64,000 nucleotides of DNA. Origin: Acinetobacter sp. Marseille-Q1618 (lineage in GTDB: Bacteria; Pseudomonadota; Gammaproteobacteria; Pseudomonadales; Moraxellaceae). The DNA lies in contig NZ_CADDWJ010000001.1 of the NCBI RefSeq assembly GCF_902809855.1, positions 1,445,654 to 1,509,653 on the forward strand, written 5' to 3'. The notes under the pieces are model-generated. The model was not told where the DNA came from. It did not search any database and was given only the letters and a program-made list of their open reading frames with translations. Every line of letters starts with the position of its first letter. Within the stretch, counting starts at the first letter, position 1. A program made the position numbers and the translations under genes. Below are positions 9,661 to 19,537 of the stretch, piece by piece.

Positions 9661-9806
9661 TTTTAACCCCCTCTCCTGAGCGTGTTTTAAAGTACTACTT
9701 TAAAATTCAGCGCAAGTGAGGGTCAGGGAGAGGTGCTTTTCAATTATGAAGGAATAAACCCCTCCCCTCATCCTAACCTTCTCCCTGAGGGAGAAGGGAC
9801 TTCAAT
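9661..9806. repeat. Interspersed GGGAGAGG-rich repeat, copy 1
   Basis: A region between dld and lldD containing AGGGAGAGGTGCTTTT at 9725-9740, then a CCCTCATCC...CCTTCTCCC tract and an inverted CTTCTCCCTGAGGGAGAAGG hairpin. The same 16-mer and the same downstream block recur at 53142-53220, about 43 kb away, so this is an interspersed element rather than gene-specific DNA. It lies inside an otherwise conserved operon. Confidence 0.7.
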
Positions 9807-9824
9807 ACTTTTTAAATGCCGTGT

Positions 9825-10979
9825 TTAATCAGCCAACTCTTTGTCTAACTTCACCAAACAATCTTCAGTAATATCCGCAATGGTTTTAGCACCCGTTAAA
9901 GTCATTGCTACACGCATTTCTTTATCAATCAAATCAAGTAAATTGGAAACACCTGCACCACCTGCCGCACCCAAGGCATAAACAAAGGCACGACCTAGCA
10001 TACAAGTATCCGCACCTAAAGCCAGCATCCGTACCACATCCAAACCATTACGAATACCTGAATCGGCTAAGATTTTGATATCACCTTTGACTGCATCCGC
10101 AATTGGTGGCAAAGCACGTGCTGAAGATAACACCCCATCCAACTGACGACCACCGTGATTGGATACCACAATACCATCTGCACCAAAACGTACTGCATCT
10201 TTGGCATCTTCAGGATCAAGAATACCTTTGATAACCATTGGACCATCCCAAAACTCACGAATCCATTCAAGGTCTTTCCATGAAATGGATGGATCAAAGT
10301 TATTGCCCAACCAGCCAATATAATCCTCTAAGCCTGTCGGTTTACCGAGATATTTTGAAATATTGCCCAAATCATGTGGACGACCTAATAAACCAACATT
10401 CCACGCCCAATGTGGATGGAAACATGACTGCATATAACGACGCATCGCTGCATTTGGACCACTCATACCCGAGTGCGCATCACGATAACGTGCACCAGGA
10501 ACAGGCATATCTACCGTGAAAACCAAAGTTGAACACCCTGCTGCCTTAGCACGTTCCAAAGCATTTTTCATAAAACCACGGTCACGTAGCACATATAATT
10601 GAAACCACATTGGGCGATTAATCGCAGGTACAACTTCTTCGATTGGACAAACTGAAACAGTCGATAAGGTAAATGGAATGCCTTTTTTGTCGGCTGCAAC
10701 TGCGGCTTGAACTTCACCACGACGTGCATACATGCCTGTTAAACCGACAGGTGACAATGCCACTGGCATTGATAAATTTTCATCAAATAGTTTAGTTTCA
10801 AGGCTCAACTGTGACATGTCATTTAAAACACGCTGCCTTAACGCAATTTTTGATAAATCCTCTACATTTCGCTTAAGTGTATATTCTGCATACGCTCCTC
10901 CATCAATATAATGAAATAAAAATGGTGGTAAACGACGTCGTGCAGCTTCACGATAGTCATTTGCAGAAGAAATAATCAT
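9825..10979 (-). CDS. lldD: FMN-dependent L-lactate dehydrogenase
   Basis: A 384-aa alpha-hydroxyacid oxidase family flavoenzyme that oxidises L-lactate to pyruvate and delivers electrons to the respiratory chain. The family signature [10 protein letters not shown] is complete, with catalytic H275 and the substrate-binding Arg of the same motif. Upstream residues [16 protein letters not shown] are typical for the N-terminus. Length matches LldD (~380-396 aa). The start at 10979 lies 3 bp after the lldR stop at 10983, which indicates co-transcription and probable translational coupling. Confidence 0.96.
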   Translation of the reverse strand: MIISSANDYREAARRRLPPFLFHYIDGGAYAEYTLKRNVEDLSKIALRQRVLNDMSQLSLETKLFDENLSMPVALSPVGLTGMYARRGEVQAAVAADKKGIPFTLSTVSVCPIEEVVPAINRPMWFQLYVLRDRGFMKNALERAKAAGCSTLVFTVDMPVPGARYRDAHSGMSGPNAAMRRYMQSCFHPHWAWNVGLLGRPHDLGNISKYLGKPTGLEDYIGWLGNNFDPSISWKDLEWIREFWDGPMVIKGILDPEDAKDAVRFGADGIVVSNHGGRQLDGVLSSARALPPIADAVKGDIKILADSGIRNGLDVVRMLALGADTCMLGRAFVYALGAAGGAGVSNLLDLIDKEMRVAMTLTGAKTIADITEDCLVKLDKELAD

Positions 10980-10982
10980 GCT

Positions 10983-11726
10983 CTAGATCCTATTTAATCG
11001 GCTTGCACGATGTCGACGAGCTTCTTCTTCATCAATCATTCGCACTTGCTGAACTACAAATTCTATATGTCCACAGACTGCTTTTCGTGCAGCATCAGGG
11101 TCTTTTCGCTCAATTGCATCCATCACTTGAAAGTGTTGTTCATACAATTGATCATAACGTTTGGCTTCGGTATACACTTTACGCCGTCCCAAAACCACGT
11201 TGTATTGCAACAAATCAAACAGCCCACGCATCATTTGAATCAACACCAAATTATGTGAGGCTTCAGCAATCGCCAGATGAAATTTTGCATCAGCAATGGC
11301 AGCTTGATCATCATCACCCAAAGATTGGAAATGACTAATCTGATCAAAGCATTGACGAATATTCTCCAAATCCTCCGCCGTTGCGCGTTGTGCTGCATAC
11401 CATGCAGTTCCACCTTCAAGAATCATTCGTGCTTCTTGCACATCAAAACGGTAGGCAGGGTCTTCATCAATCAGATTACTTAAAGGCTCAACAATTTGAT
11501 ATGTTGACCAATTACTAGGTAATTGTTGCAAAAACGTTCCCGCTCCAACTTTGCTGACCAGCATGCCCGTACTGCTCAGTTGTGAAATGGCCTCTCTCAA
11601 AGAAGAGCGGGAAACTCCGAGTTGTTCACACAACTTTCGTTCAGCAGGTAAACGATCTCCAACTTGCATGTGATTTTCTTCAATCAAGATTCGCAGGCTT
11701 TGTACTACTTTGTCGGAGATTTTCAT
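10983..11726 (-). CDS. lldR: Lactate-responsive GntR/FadR-family regulator
   Basis: A 247-aa transcription factor with an N-terminal winged helix (LPAERKLCEQLGVSRSSLREA at about residues 24-44) and a C-terminal FCD ligand-binding domain. Both its position inside the lactate operon and the two ATTGGT-CAT-ACCAAT sites upstream of lldP point to LldR, which senses lactate and controls the operon. It sits 33 bp downstream of lldP and 3 bp upstream of lldD. Confidence 0.93.
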   Translation of the reverse strand: MKISDKVVQSLRILIEENHMQVGDRLPAERKLCEQLGVSRSSLREAISQLSSTGMLVSKVGAGTFLQQLPSNWSTYQIVEPLSNLIDEDPAYRFDVQEARMILEGGTAWYAAQRATAEDLENIRQCFDQISHFQSLGDDDQAAIADAKFHLAIAEASHNLVLIQMMRGLFDLLQYNVVLGRRKVYTEAKRYDQLYEQHFQVMDAIERKDPDAARKAVCGHIEFVVQQVRMIDEEEARRHRASRLNRI

Positions 11727-11759
11727 CTGCTATCCTCTGTTATCACATCAGTGCATGTG

Positions 11760-13424
11760 CTATGGAATCATCCATGGGAACACATAAGCTTGTAGAGTGA
11801 TGATAATACCAATCATCACGGTAAAGGTAATACTGTGTTTGACCGTAAAACGGAACAAATCTGATTCTTTACCAACCAAGCCGACTGCCGCACATGCGAT
11901 TGCAATCGACTGAGGAGAAATCATTTTTCCTGTTACCCCACCACTGGTATTGGCAGCAACAAGCAATACTTCTGGCACACCTATTTGCTGTGCAGTAGTT
12001 GCTTGTAACGCTGAAAATAATGCATTTGCAGAGGTATCTGAACCTGTTAAAAACACACCAATCCATCCTAAAAATGGGGAGAAGAATGTAAATGCCTGAC
12101 CTGTATGAGCAAGTGCCAATGCAAGCGTTGCTGACATACCTGAATAGTTGGCAATAAAAGCGAAAGCCAACACCATACCAATCGAATAAATTGGAATTTT
12201 CAGCTCATTGACAGTTTCAACAAAAGTCGCAACTGCTTGCTTTGGTTTCATTTTCAAATAAATAATGGTAATAATTGCTGCGATAAAAATCGCTGTTCCC
12301 GTTGCAGATAACCAGTCAAATTTATAAATCGCTTCATAATCTTTTACCTCTGCAACCACAGGTGGCATTTTCTGAACCAATTCATGCAAATATGGCACTT
12401 TGATCGAAATCACCCAATCTGCCAATGCTCCATCTTTTGCAAATAAAGCTTTAAAGGGTTTAACACTCCAAATCGTTACCATGACCGTTAAGATCGCAAA
12501 AGGTAACCATGCTTTGGCAATTTGACCAATCGTATATTTTTGCTGTCTTTGTGCAGCTAAGTTTTCATCGATACTACTGTCTTGATCTGCAAAACGGAAA
12601 ATGTGTTTAGGCTGCCAATATTTTAATAAAATGGTGAGCGACACCAATGATGCAATTGCAGCAGTAATATCAGGCAGTTCAGGCCCTACAAAGTTAGACG
12701 TTAAGTATTGTGCCAATGCAAAAGAACCACCACCTACTAAAACCGCTGGCCATGTTTCTTTCATACCACGCCAACCATCCATGATCGCCATGATCCAAAA
12801 TAAAACGATGATCACCATAAATGGTAGCTGACGACCCACCATCTGACTGATTTCCATGGTGTCTACACCAGAAACCTGCCCTGCAACAATGATTGGAATC
12901 CCCATTGCCCCAAAGGCTACAGGTGCTGTATTTACAATCAAACACAAACCAGCAGCATATAAAGGTTTAAAACCTAGCCCCACCAAAAGTGCCGCAGTAA
13001 TTGCGACAGGCGCACCAAAACCTGCTGCACCTTCAAGGAAAGTACCAAATGCAAAACCGACCAAAAGCATTTGTAAACGTTGGTCTTCAGTAATTGACAA
13101 AATCGAAGAACGAATAATATCGAATTGCCCTGTTTTTACTGAGATTTTATAGAGAAATACCGCACCGATAATGATCCAAGCAATCGGCCATAAACCATAC
13201 AGGAAACCATATGCCATCGAAGCAAATGCCATCATGCTTGGCATTTGATAGGCAAATAAAGACACCAAAAGTGCCAGTACAACCGTTATTGTCCCTGCAA
13301 CACTGCCCTTCATACGAAATACAGCGAGAGCAAGGAAGAAAAATATAATTGGAATTAGGGCAATTAAACTGGAAATCCAGATATTGCCCATTGGATCATA
13401 AATCTGTTGCCATTGTTGAAGCAT
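11760..13424 (-). CDS. lldP: L-lactate permease
   Basis: A 554-aa polytopic inner-membrane protein of the LctP family, importing lactate with protons. About a dozen hydrophobic segments are visible. Family motifs include [18 protein letters not shown] near residue 124 and [10 protein letters not shown] plus [15 protein letters not shown] near the C-terminus. First gene of the leftward lactate operon. The ATG at 13424 follows an AAGGAGAGG ribosome-binding site. Two LldR-type operators lie 57 and 161 bp upstream. Confidence 0.96.
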   Translation of the reverse strand: MLQQWQQIYDPMGNIWISSLIALIPIIFFFLALAVFRMKGSVAGTITVVLALLVSLFAYQMPSMMAFASMAYGFLYGLWPIAWIIIGAVFLYKISVKTGQFDIIRSSILSITEDQRLQMLLVGFAFGTFLEGAAGFGAPVAITAALLVGLGFKPLYAAGLCLIVNTAPVAFGAMGIPIIVAGQVSGVDTMEISQMVGRQLPFMVIIVLFWIMAIMDGWRGMKETWPAVLVGGGSFALAQYLTSNFVGPELPDITAAIASLVSLTILLKYWQPKHIFRFADQDSSIDENLAAQRQQKYTIGQIAKAWLPFAILTVMVTIWSVKPFKALFAKDGALADWVISIKVPYLHELVQKMPPVVAEVKDYEAIYKFDWLSATGTAIFIAAIITIIYLKMKPKQAVATFVETVNELKIPIYSIGMVLAFAFIANYSGMSATLALALAHTGQAFTFFSPFLGWIGVFLTGSDTSANALFSALQATTAQQIGVPEVLLVAANTSGGVTGKMISPQSIAIACAAVGLVGKESDLFRFTVKHSITFTVMIGIIITLQAYVFPWMIP

Positions 13425-13480
13425 TGTCCTCTCCTTGAAATGCTTTCAGGGATCACTTTCTCATATCAGCCAATTCTTAA

Positions 13481-13495
13481 ATTGGTCATACCAAT
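13481..13495. promoter_or_regulatory. LldR-type operator, proximal
   Basis: ATTGGTCATACCAAT, a 6-bp inverted repeat with a 3-bp CAT spacer, lies 57 bp before the lldP start. It matches the TTGGTxxxACCAA site known for FadR-subfamily lactate regulators. An identical 15-mer lies 104 bp upstream. Confidence 0.85.
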
Positions 13496-13584
13496 AATAC
13501 AAGAAATTAAAAAATTTATCTCTAAGCGCAACAATATTAAATTTCAGGATATAAATTAGCAATAATTAATTTAAAACCAGACAT

Positions 13585-13599
13585 ATTGGTCATACCAAT
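13585..13599. promoter_or_regulatory. LldR-type operator, distal
   Basis: This is an exact second copy of the 15-bp operator. Centre-to-centre spacing with the proximal site is 104 bp, near ten helical turns. That fits the two-operator looping arrangement known from the E. coli lld promoter. Confidence 0.85.
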
Positions 13600-13851
13600 T
13601 TAAGTTTATTTTTGAGTATTTACTGTCATTTTTACTAAGCAAAATTTTTATATAAATTTTTTAAATAGTTGATTTTTCTTGTATTGAAAAGTCTAAGTCA
13701 AACATTTATTAGACTTTGGTCTTAATTTAATCTTGAAAAGTTATTTCCACATAATTTTTAAATCTTTTAAAGTGTGATGAATTATATTTGTCACAAAGAA
13801 AAGCCAAGTGTTAAAGTAGACATATTCTTTTTTTAACATTTGGAAGAGGTT

Positions 13852-14553
13852 ATGCAAGCCATTATTCTCGATACAGAAACCCATACTTTAAATGGTTTAC
13901 CCATTGAGATTGCGTATGCGCCTATCCAAATCGAACAGGGTAAATTAAGCCTAGAACGTGAACAAATTTTTGATCAACTTTATAGTATCGGTGATGAAAA
14001 AATTTCCTATGCCTCTATGGCAGTTCATCATATTCTAGAGTCTGATTTGGTTGGGCAACCTGATTTTTCAACATTTAGTTTGCCTGCTGAAACCACCTAT
14101 ATTATTGGTCATAACATTGATTATGACATTCAAGCCATCCAAAAATGTGGTGTAGATACAACAAACATCAAAGCCATTTGTACACTTGCATTGGCACGCT
14201 TAGTTTGGCCAAATGCCGAAGCACATAATATTTCTGCACTGATTTATCAAATCAGCAAAGGCAGTGAAAAAGCCCGAAACATGCTCAAAGGTGCGCATCG
14301 TGCGGATGCTGATATTATTTTAACTGCTAATATTTTGATACATATCATTCACCAGTTAAATATTCAAAGTATTGAAGAACTTTTTGTAGCTTCTGAAGAC
14401 GCACGTATTCCACGTAGTATTAATTTTGGCAAACATCGTGGCACAGCGATTTCAGAGCTGCCTGCTGACTATGTAAAGTGGTTATTAAAGCAAGATGATC
14501 TAGACCCATATCTAAGAAAAGCATTAGAAAATAGCGCGATTATTACCTTATAA
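13852..14553 (+). CDS. DEDD-family 3'-5' exonuclease (ExoX-like)
   Basis: A 233-aa DnaQ-fold exonuclease. Exo motif I is DTE (D7, E9), motif II is GHNIDYD (D90), and motif III is HRADAD (H149, D154). Together these are the DEDDh metal-binding residues. The last ~40 residues (INFGKHRG...LPADYVKWLL) form a small C-terminal domain seen in exodeoxyribonuclease X-like proteins. The start is set at ATG 13852 because GGAAGAGG lies directly upstream. An in-frame TTG 12 bp earlier is less likely. Probably cytoplasmic DNA repair or degradation. The exact substrate is unknown. Divergent from lldP across 427 bp that contain the lld operators and nothing else I recognise. Confidence 0.85.
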   Translation: MQAIILDTETHTLNGLPIEIAYAPIQIEQGKLSLEREQIFDQLYSIGDEKISYASMAVHHILESDLVGQPDFSTFSLPAETTYIIGHNIDYDIQAIQKCGVDTTNIKAICTLALARLVWPNAEAHNISALIYQISKGSEKARNMLKGAHRADADIILTANILIHIIHQLNIQSIEELFVASEDARIPRSINFGKHRGTAISELPADYVKWLLKQDDLDPYLRKALENSAIITL

Positions 14554-14567
14554 ATAATGCTATTTGT

Positions 14568-14599
14568 CATCAAAATGACACCAAAATGTCATTTTGATG
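14568..14599. repeat. 13-bp perfect hairpin between genes
   Basis: The sequence CATCAAAATGACA/TGTCATTTTGATG (14568-14580 with 14587-14599) has a 6-nt loop. It sits 15 bp past the exonuclease stop and probably works as a terminator, although the T-run is not immediate (TAATTTTGCTTTTT follows 8 bp later). Confidence 0.6.
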
Positions 14600-14636
14600 C
14601 TCTATCCTAATTTTGCTTTTTGGGGGGATAGCGCAA

Positions 14637-15245
14637 ATGAATCATTATATAAAAACTGAACTTGGGACGCAGGCTTTACAACAACGCTCATTTGATTTGA
14701 GCCCAAAACTAAGACGTTTGTTACTTTTGATTGGAACACCTGACTTCCATAAACTTACTACACAATTACAGAAAAATATTGCCACACCAGAAATGTTGCG
14801 GCACTTAGAAAGCTTAGGTTTGATCAAAAATCTTCAAACAAAACCACAAAAAGTCACTGAGGTTTCCCACGCTCAGTTTACACAAGAAAAAGTTGAAAAA
14901 ATTATTGTTAAAAAAGTCGCAGAGCATACATCTCTTCACAATCAATCAGACATAGCTCCTGCCCCACAAGTTGATCTTGCACGCGACAATGAAATTATTT
15001 TACAAAAATTAAATTTCAATGAAACCAAAAACTTAATGATTCAATTATTGCGTCAGAACTGTGGTCTGATGGCAAAGATGTTAATTCAAAAAATCGAAAA
15101 TGCTGAACATTCTCAAGCGTTGAAGCTATGTCAAATGCAATGGCTAACAGCTTTGCAAGAAACGCGTATTTCACCAATTGAATTAAATAAAAATTTACAA
15201 ATGATCAATTATTCTATGCAGCACTTTGAACAGAATAGTTATTGA
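14637..15245 (+). CDS. Hypothetical protein
   Basis: A 202-aa protein I cannot assign to a family. The start is set at ATG 14637, preceded by GGGGGGATAGCGCAA. Upstream TTG codons lack a ribosome-binding site. The N-terminal ~75 residues are basic with a leucine-rich helix-like stretch (LSPKLRRLLLLIG) resembling a small helical domain. The middle is Gln/Lys-rich and looks unstructured, and the C-terminal ~80 residues are helical and amphipathic. No signal peptide or membrane segment. It lies between the exonuclease and another orphan gene on the same strand. Confidence 0.65.
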   Translation: MNHYIKTELGTQALQQRSFDLSPKLRRLLLLIGTPDFHKLTTQLQKNIATPEMLRHLESLGLIKNLQTKPQKVTEVSHAQFTQEKVEKIIVKKVAEHTSLHNQSDIAPAPQVDLARDNEIILQKLNFNETKNLMIQLLRQNCGLMAKMLIQKIENAEHSQALKLCQMQWLTALQETRISPIELNKNLQMINYSMQHFEQNSY

Positions 15246-15423
15246 TATTACGTCTAAATTCAGAGTTTATAGCTCTAGTAGATAAATAATATTCACTTAT
15301 AAAACAGAATCTTACTTATTAAATATGTTTTTAGTATGAATATATTTGTTGAACTCGCCACTTAAGCCTTATCTACAATTCAGCCATGTGCTTTTATAAG
15401 CTTGGTAGAGAGGGATAATTGCT

Positions 15424-15771
15424 ATGAATTCTACACATTTTTTTCGCTTTTCAGCCTATGACGATCCAACACAACTGAGTAAAGTGGGCAACTGGGTCAT
15501 TACTTTTCTTGATTCCACAGAAAACACGCCAATTCGTCTAGCAATTACTAATGTCATTCCACGTCAAATATCCAATGATTTGCAATTACGTAGCTTATAT
15601 ATTCAACGCACTGAGCATAAACATGAGTGGCAAATACTAAAATTAGAATATTTTGATAGTAGTACTCAGCAAATGCTTGAAGCGGACTTGGATACAACCT
15701 TAGCACAAAAGTTTATTCAGCAATTGATCAGTGAGTTTGCACGTTATGACGTTGAGCTGAGTTATGTATAA
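15424..15771 (+). CDS. Hypothetical protein
   Basis: A 115-aa soluble protein of unknown function, starting at ATG 15424 behind a GAGAGGGA sequence and closed by a strong terminator 33 bp downstream. The alternation of hydrophobic and charged residues suggests an alpha/beta fold with a C-terminal helix (TLAQKFIQQLISEFARY). No motif points to an activity. The intact frame, ribosome-binding site and terminator support a real gene. Confidence 0.65.
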   Translation: MNSTHFFRFSAYDDPTQLSKVGNWVITFLDSTENTPIRLAITNVIPRQISNDLQLRSLYIQRTEHKHEWQILKLEYFDSSTQQMLEADLDTTLAQKFIQQLISEFARYDVELSYV

Positions 15772-15804
15772 GATTTTAATTTATAAATGTATTTACTAGA
15801 ATGA

Positions 15805-15834
15805 AAAAAGCTCGCATTTCTGCGAGCTTTTTAT
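15805..15834 (+). terminator. Rho-independent terminator
   Basis: Stem AAAAAGCTCGCA/TGCGAGCTTTTT with a TTTC loop, ending in T5. It closes the 115-aa gene. Confidence 0.9.
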
Positions 15835-16383
15835 GTTGGAAAGCTAGTGCTTATTTCTTATCTGAACTTAAAAGTTGCAAACTCAATAAGCCGTCATTGA
15901 TCTGTCCAACTTCTTCGTAGCATCTATATGATCTACTGTAGTTTTAATATAAATCTACAGGTTAAAATACGCAAGACTGCTTAACATTTCAGCACAAAGG
16001 CGATATCAAAATCCAATTGAAGATTTAGTATTTCAGTCTTAAAATAATGCCAGTTTAAAATTATGGCTTAATCTAAAAATAACAACGATAAAGTAACGTT
16101 AAAAAGGTCTATTTAATTTAAAAGCTCTTATCATTTAAAAAAACTTATATTTTTATATACCGTAATAACTACCGTAAAATAAATTCGCTAATAACACATC
16201 ATGCAACAATCTTTGCGATTGAAATATTTTTTCAATGGGTGTGGTTGTTTATGATTTAACTCTAATCTAAATCGTGTTCCTTCAAAGTGATCACTAAGTA
16301 CAATCTCACTCGACCCAAATTTTAGATTGAATAAAGTATCTGTAACAATGTTATGATTTTCATAAATTAAGTGGAGAAAAATA
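15835..16383. other. About 550 bp without a convincing gene
   Basis: AT-rich DNA between the terminator and the next small gene. A leftward 73-codon frame (16188-16409) overlaps the start of the rightward small gene and has no recognisable feature. The right end must contain the promoter of the 73-aa gene. I see no RNA gene or repeat here. Confidence 0.4.
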
Positions 16384-16605
16384 ATGATAGATAAAACAGA
16401 AATCAACAAAACTTTAGAAATAAAAAGCAGTTCCTTTAATAGAGTTGCTTTTGATTTAATGGAAAAAATAGGTATGGTTGAATCTAATCATGGTGAATTT
16501 ACACCTGAACAGAAAAAACGTGACTATTGGCTAAAGCTTTATCATCAATGTTACAAAGTGGTCAGCTCACGTGGAACTGATATTCAAGATATTTTAAAAG
16601 AATAA
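16384..16605 (+). CDS. Small hypothetical protein
   Basis: A 73-aa charged soluble protein. The start ATG 16384 has GTGGAGAA upstream. A tryptophan/tyrosine-rich centre (DYWLKLYHQCYKVV) and predicted helices are visible, but I recognise no family. A small hairpin follows 24 bp after the stop. It lies just before tRNA-Arg, which is on the other strand. Confidence 0.6.
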   Translation: MIDKTEINKTLEIKSSSFNRVAFDLMEKIGMVESNHGEFTPEQKKRDYWLKLYHQCYKVVSSRGTDIQDILKE

Positions 16606-16629
16606 ATATAAAAATTTGGTCTATAAATA

Positions 16630-16656
16630 AACTCGCCATGCGCGAGTTCATTTATT
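16630..16656. terminator. Possible terminator
   Basis: A 7-bp stem AACTCGC/GCGAGTT with loop CATGC followed by CATTTATT. It is weaker than the others in this window. Confidence 0.45.
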
Positions 16657-16722
16657 CAATAACATCATACACAAGATGGTATTAGTGCTTTTGATACAAA
16701 TTAAAATAAGAAAATATTAAAA

Positions 16723-16798
16723 TGGTACGCCCAGCGGGACTCGAACCCACTCCACAGGCTTCGGAAACCTGTACTCTATCCAGTTAAGCTATGGGCGC
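16723..16798 (-). tRNA. tRNA-Arg(CCG)
   Basis: On the minus strand a 76-nt cloverleaf starts GCGCCCA and ends TGGGCG-T-ACCA with encoded CCA. The anticodon arm is CAGGT-TTCCGAA-GCCTG with anticodon CCG, reading CGG codons. The T-arm contains GGTTCGAGTCC. Confidence 0.95.
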
Positions 16799-16985
16799 TT
16801 AATAGAAGTGCGCACATCATAACAAAAAAATAACGTAGGTAAAGCATATATCTATCATTCTCCTACTTTGCTGTCTAAGCTTTATACAACGTTCCATATC
16901 CGCAACGCACAATTCCATGTAATACACTTGGTTTATTTGACAAGTTCGCTCACAATATACCCTCCCCAATCCATGTGAGAGTTTC

Positions 16986-17921
16986 ATGACTGATGCATTG
17001 ACGTTAAGAGATTTATCTAAAACTTATCGAAACGGCTTTCAAGCACTCAAAGGAATTAATTTAACTGTGCCTGAAGGTGAGTTTTATGCACTTTTAGGAC
17101 CAAATGGTGCAGGAAAATCAACCACGATCAGTATCATCAGCTCTCTTACACGTAAAACTTCAGGTACGGTTGAAATTTTTGGGCATGATTTAGATACGCA
17201 TCCCTCAAAAGCCAAACAATGTCTAGGTGTCGTTCCACAAGAATTTAACTTTGGGCATTTTGAAAAAACCTTTGATATTTTGGTTACGCAAGCAGGTTAT
17301 TACGGTATTCCTAAAAAATTGGCACAACAACGAGCTGAGGAATATTTAGAAAAATTAGGACTTTGGGATAAACGTGCTGTACAAGCGCGTATGCTTTCGG
17401 GTGGTATGAAACGCCGTTTAATGATTGCACGTGCCATGATGCATGAGCCTAAGTTACTAATTTTAGATGAACCTACTGCGGGGGTAGATATTGAGTTACG
17501 CCGTTCAATGTGGGACTTTCTCACAGAAATGAACAATAAAGGCACAGCCATTATTTTAACAACGCATTACTTAGAAGAAGCAGAAATGTTGTGCCGTCAA
17601 ATTGCCATCATTGACCGTGGGGTTATCAAAGAAGATACCTCGATGAAGGCATTTTTGAATCAGCTCAATGAAGAATCTTTTATTTTTGACTTAGAACATG
17701 CCATTGAACCTATCAATATTGAAATTATTGGGGTGAAATTTAACTTGATTGATCCTGTGACTTTAGAAGTTACTATGGATAAAGCGCATTCTCTGAATGA
17801 TTTATTCCAACTTTTACAATCACAAGGTATTCGAGTACGCAGTATGCGTAACAAATCCAACCGTTTAGAAGAACTTTTTGTGAAAATGGTGGAAAAAAAT
17901 CTTGAAGGAGCTGCGCAATGA
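16986..17921 (+). CDS. ABC exporter ATP-binding protein (YadG-like)
   Basis: A 311-aa ABC ATPase with Walker A GPNGAGKST near residue 38, signature LSGGMKRR near residue 138, Walker B LLILDEPTAG near residue 155 and H-loop TTHYLEEAE. Length and sequence match the ABC-2 type ATPase YadG. Its stop overlaps the start of the permease gene by 4 bp (ATGA), so the two are translationally coupled and form an exporter. The substrate is unknown. Confidence 0.9.
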   Translation: MTDALTLRDLSKTYRNGFQALKGINLTVPEGEFYALLGPNGAGKSTTISIISSLTRKTSGTVEIFGHDLDTHPSKAKQCLGVVPQEFNFGHFEKTFDILVTQAGYYGIPKKLAQQRAEEYLEKLGLWDKRAVQARMLSGGMKRRLMIARAMMHEPKLLILDEPTAGVDIELRRSMWDFLTEMNNKGTAIILTTHYLEEAEMLCRQIAIIDRGVIKEDTSMKAFLNQLNEESFIFDLEHAIEPINIEIIGVKFNLIDPVTLEVTMDKAHSLNDLFQLLQSQGIRVRSMRNKSNRLEELFVKMVEKNLEGAAQ

Positions 17922-18691
17922 ATTTTAATGAACTCAAAATTGCGCTATTTACGCTCGTTCATAAAGAAATCCGTCGTTTTATGCGAATTTGGCCGCAAAC
18001 CCTGCTACCGCCAGCGATTACCATGAGTCTGTACTTTGTCATTTTCGGGAATTTAGTCGGCTCTCGTATCGGGCAAATGGGCGGTTTTAGCTATATGCAA
18101 TTCATCGTGCCTGGTCTGGTGATGATGGCAGTCATTACTAATAGTTATGCCAACGTATCTTCTAGTTTTTTCAGTGCGAAATTTCAAAAAAGCATTGAAG
18201 AATTGATTATGAGTCCAGTTCCTCTACATTTGGTACTGTTAGGTTATGTGATTGGTGGTGTTTGCCGAGGTATTTTGGTCGGTACTATCGTGACCATCAT
18301 GAGTCTATTTTTCACTGACTTAGCGATTCATAATATTTTTGTCACGATTTATACCGTGATTATTACCTCACTCCTGTTTTCTTTGGGAGGATTTATTAAT
18401 GCGGTTTATGCTAAATCTTTTGATGATATTTCGATTATTCCGACCTTTGTTTTAACACCACTGACCTATTTAGGTGGTGTATTCTACTCGATTAGTGCTT
18501 TAAGCCCATTTTGGCAAAATCTCTCTTTAGTTAACCCGATTGTCTATATGGTAAATGCGTTCCGTTACGGCATCTTAGGTCATAGTGATGTCAATGTATC
18601 TTTATCATTAATCATTGTGACATTATTCTGTGTTGTACTGTACGGTGTCGCTTACTATTTACTTTCTCGTGGTTCAGGAATGCGTGAATAA
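17918..18691 (+). CDS. ABC-2 type transporter permease (YadH-like)
   Basis: A 257-aa inner-membrane protein with about six hydrophobic segments and the ABC-2 permease pattern (QFIVPGLVMMAVI near residue 65, LTPLTYLGGVFY near residue 180). It is the membrane partner of the preceding ATPase, as in YadGH. Its stop shares one base with the queF start (TAATG), placing queF in the same transcript. Confidence 0.9.
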   Translation: MNFNELKIALFTLVHKEIRRFMRIWPQTLLPPAITMSLYFVIFGNLVGSRIGQMGGFSYMQFIVPGLVMMAVITNSYANVSSSFFSAKFQKSIEELIMSPVPLHLVLLGYVIGGVCRGILVGTIVTIMSLFFTDLAIHNIFVTIYTVIITSLLFSLGGFINAVYAKSFDDISIIPTFVLTPLTYLGGVFYSISALSPFWQNLSLVNPIVYMVNAFRYGILGHSDVNVSLSLIIVTLFCVVLYGVAYYLLSRGSGMRE

Positions 18692-19515
18692 TGACTGTTG
18701 AACAATCTCTTTTGGGTAAAGAAACCAATTATCCAACCCATTATCAGCCTGATATTTTATTCCCGATTTCACGTGTTCAAGCACGTGAAAACTACAAACA
18801 TGTAGAGGGAATCTATCAAGGCAAAGATTGGTGGCATATTTTTGAAATTTCTTGGTTAAATGATCACGGCATTCCACAAGTTGCAATTGGTCGTATGACA
18901 TTGCCTGCATCTTCTGAGTTTTTAATCGAATCAAAATCTTTAAAGTTATATTTTAATAGTCTGAACTTTACTCAATTTGCATCGAAACAAGCATTTATTG
19001 ATACCGTAGAAAAAGATTTATCTGATGCAGCACAAGCGCCTGTCAGTTTAAGCTTATTTCAAGTTGATGAGTTAGAGATTGCCAAGCCACAAGGGATTTG
19101 CATTGATGATCAACAACCTGACTGTTTAGTCAATCATCCTGATGCATCGTTATTAGCTTTTGATCCTGAACATGAAAATTCTGATAAAAGTGTTGAAATT
19201 CAATTGTATTCACACCTTTTAAGAAGTAATTGCCCTGTCACTGGTCAACCTGATTGGGGCACTGTTTTTATTCGCTATCAAGGTAAAAAGCCTTGTTATC
19301 GCAGTATTTTAGCTTATATTATCTCCTACCGTCAGCATAATGGTTTCCATGAACAATGCGTGGAGCAAATCTTTGCCGATCTTTGGCAAAATTTACAACC
19401 TGAAAAACTGATGGTTTATGCAACATATACACGTCGTGGTGGTTTAGATATTAACCCTTGTCGTGTATCGGATGAATCATGGATGCCAAGCCCGATTCGA
19501 TTGGCGAGACAATAA
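18691..19515 (+). CDS. queF: NADPH-dependent 7-cyano-7-deazaguanine reductase
   Basis: A 274-aa bimodular (type II) QueF, the tunnelling-fold enzyme that reduces preQ0 to preQ1 in queuosine biosynthesis. The catalytic block SNCPVTGQPDWG contains the nucleophile C181 and D188. The length matches the long gammaproteobacterial form. It is translationally coupled to the upstream ABC permease, although I know of no functional link between them. Confidence 0.95.
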   Translation: MTVEQSLLGKETNYPTHYQPDILFPISRVQARENYKHVEGIYQGKDWWHIFEISWLNDHGIPQVAIGRMTLPASSEFLIESKSLKLYFNSLNFTQFASKQAFIDTVEKDLSDAAQAPVSLSLFQVDELEIAKPQGICIDDQQPDCLVNHPDASLLAFDPEHENSDKSVEIQLYSHLLRSNCPVTGQPDWGTVFIRYQGKKPCYRSILAYIISYRQHNGFHEQCVEQIFADLWQNLQPEKLMVYATYTRRGGLDINPCRVSDESWMPSPIRLARQ

Positions 19516-19537
19516 AATAAAACATTGAGGTTTTAAC

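Noticed and set aside
16188..16409. Leftward 73-codon open frame
   Set aside because: It overlaps the start of a better supported rightward gene and has an irregular hydrophobic N-terminus without a clear start signal.
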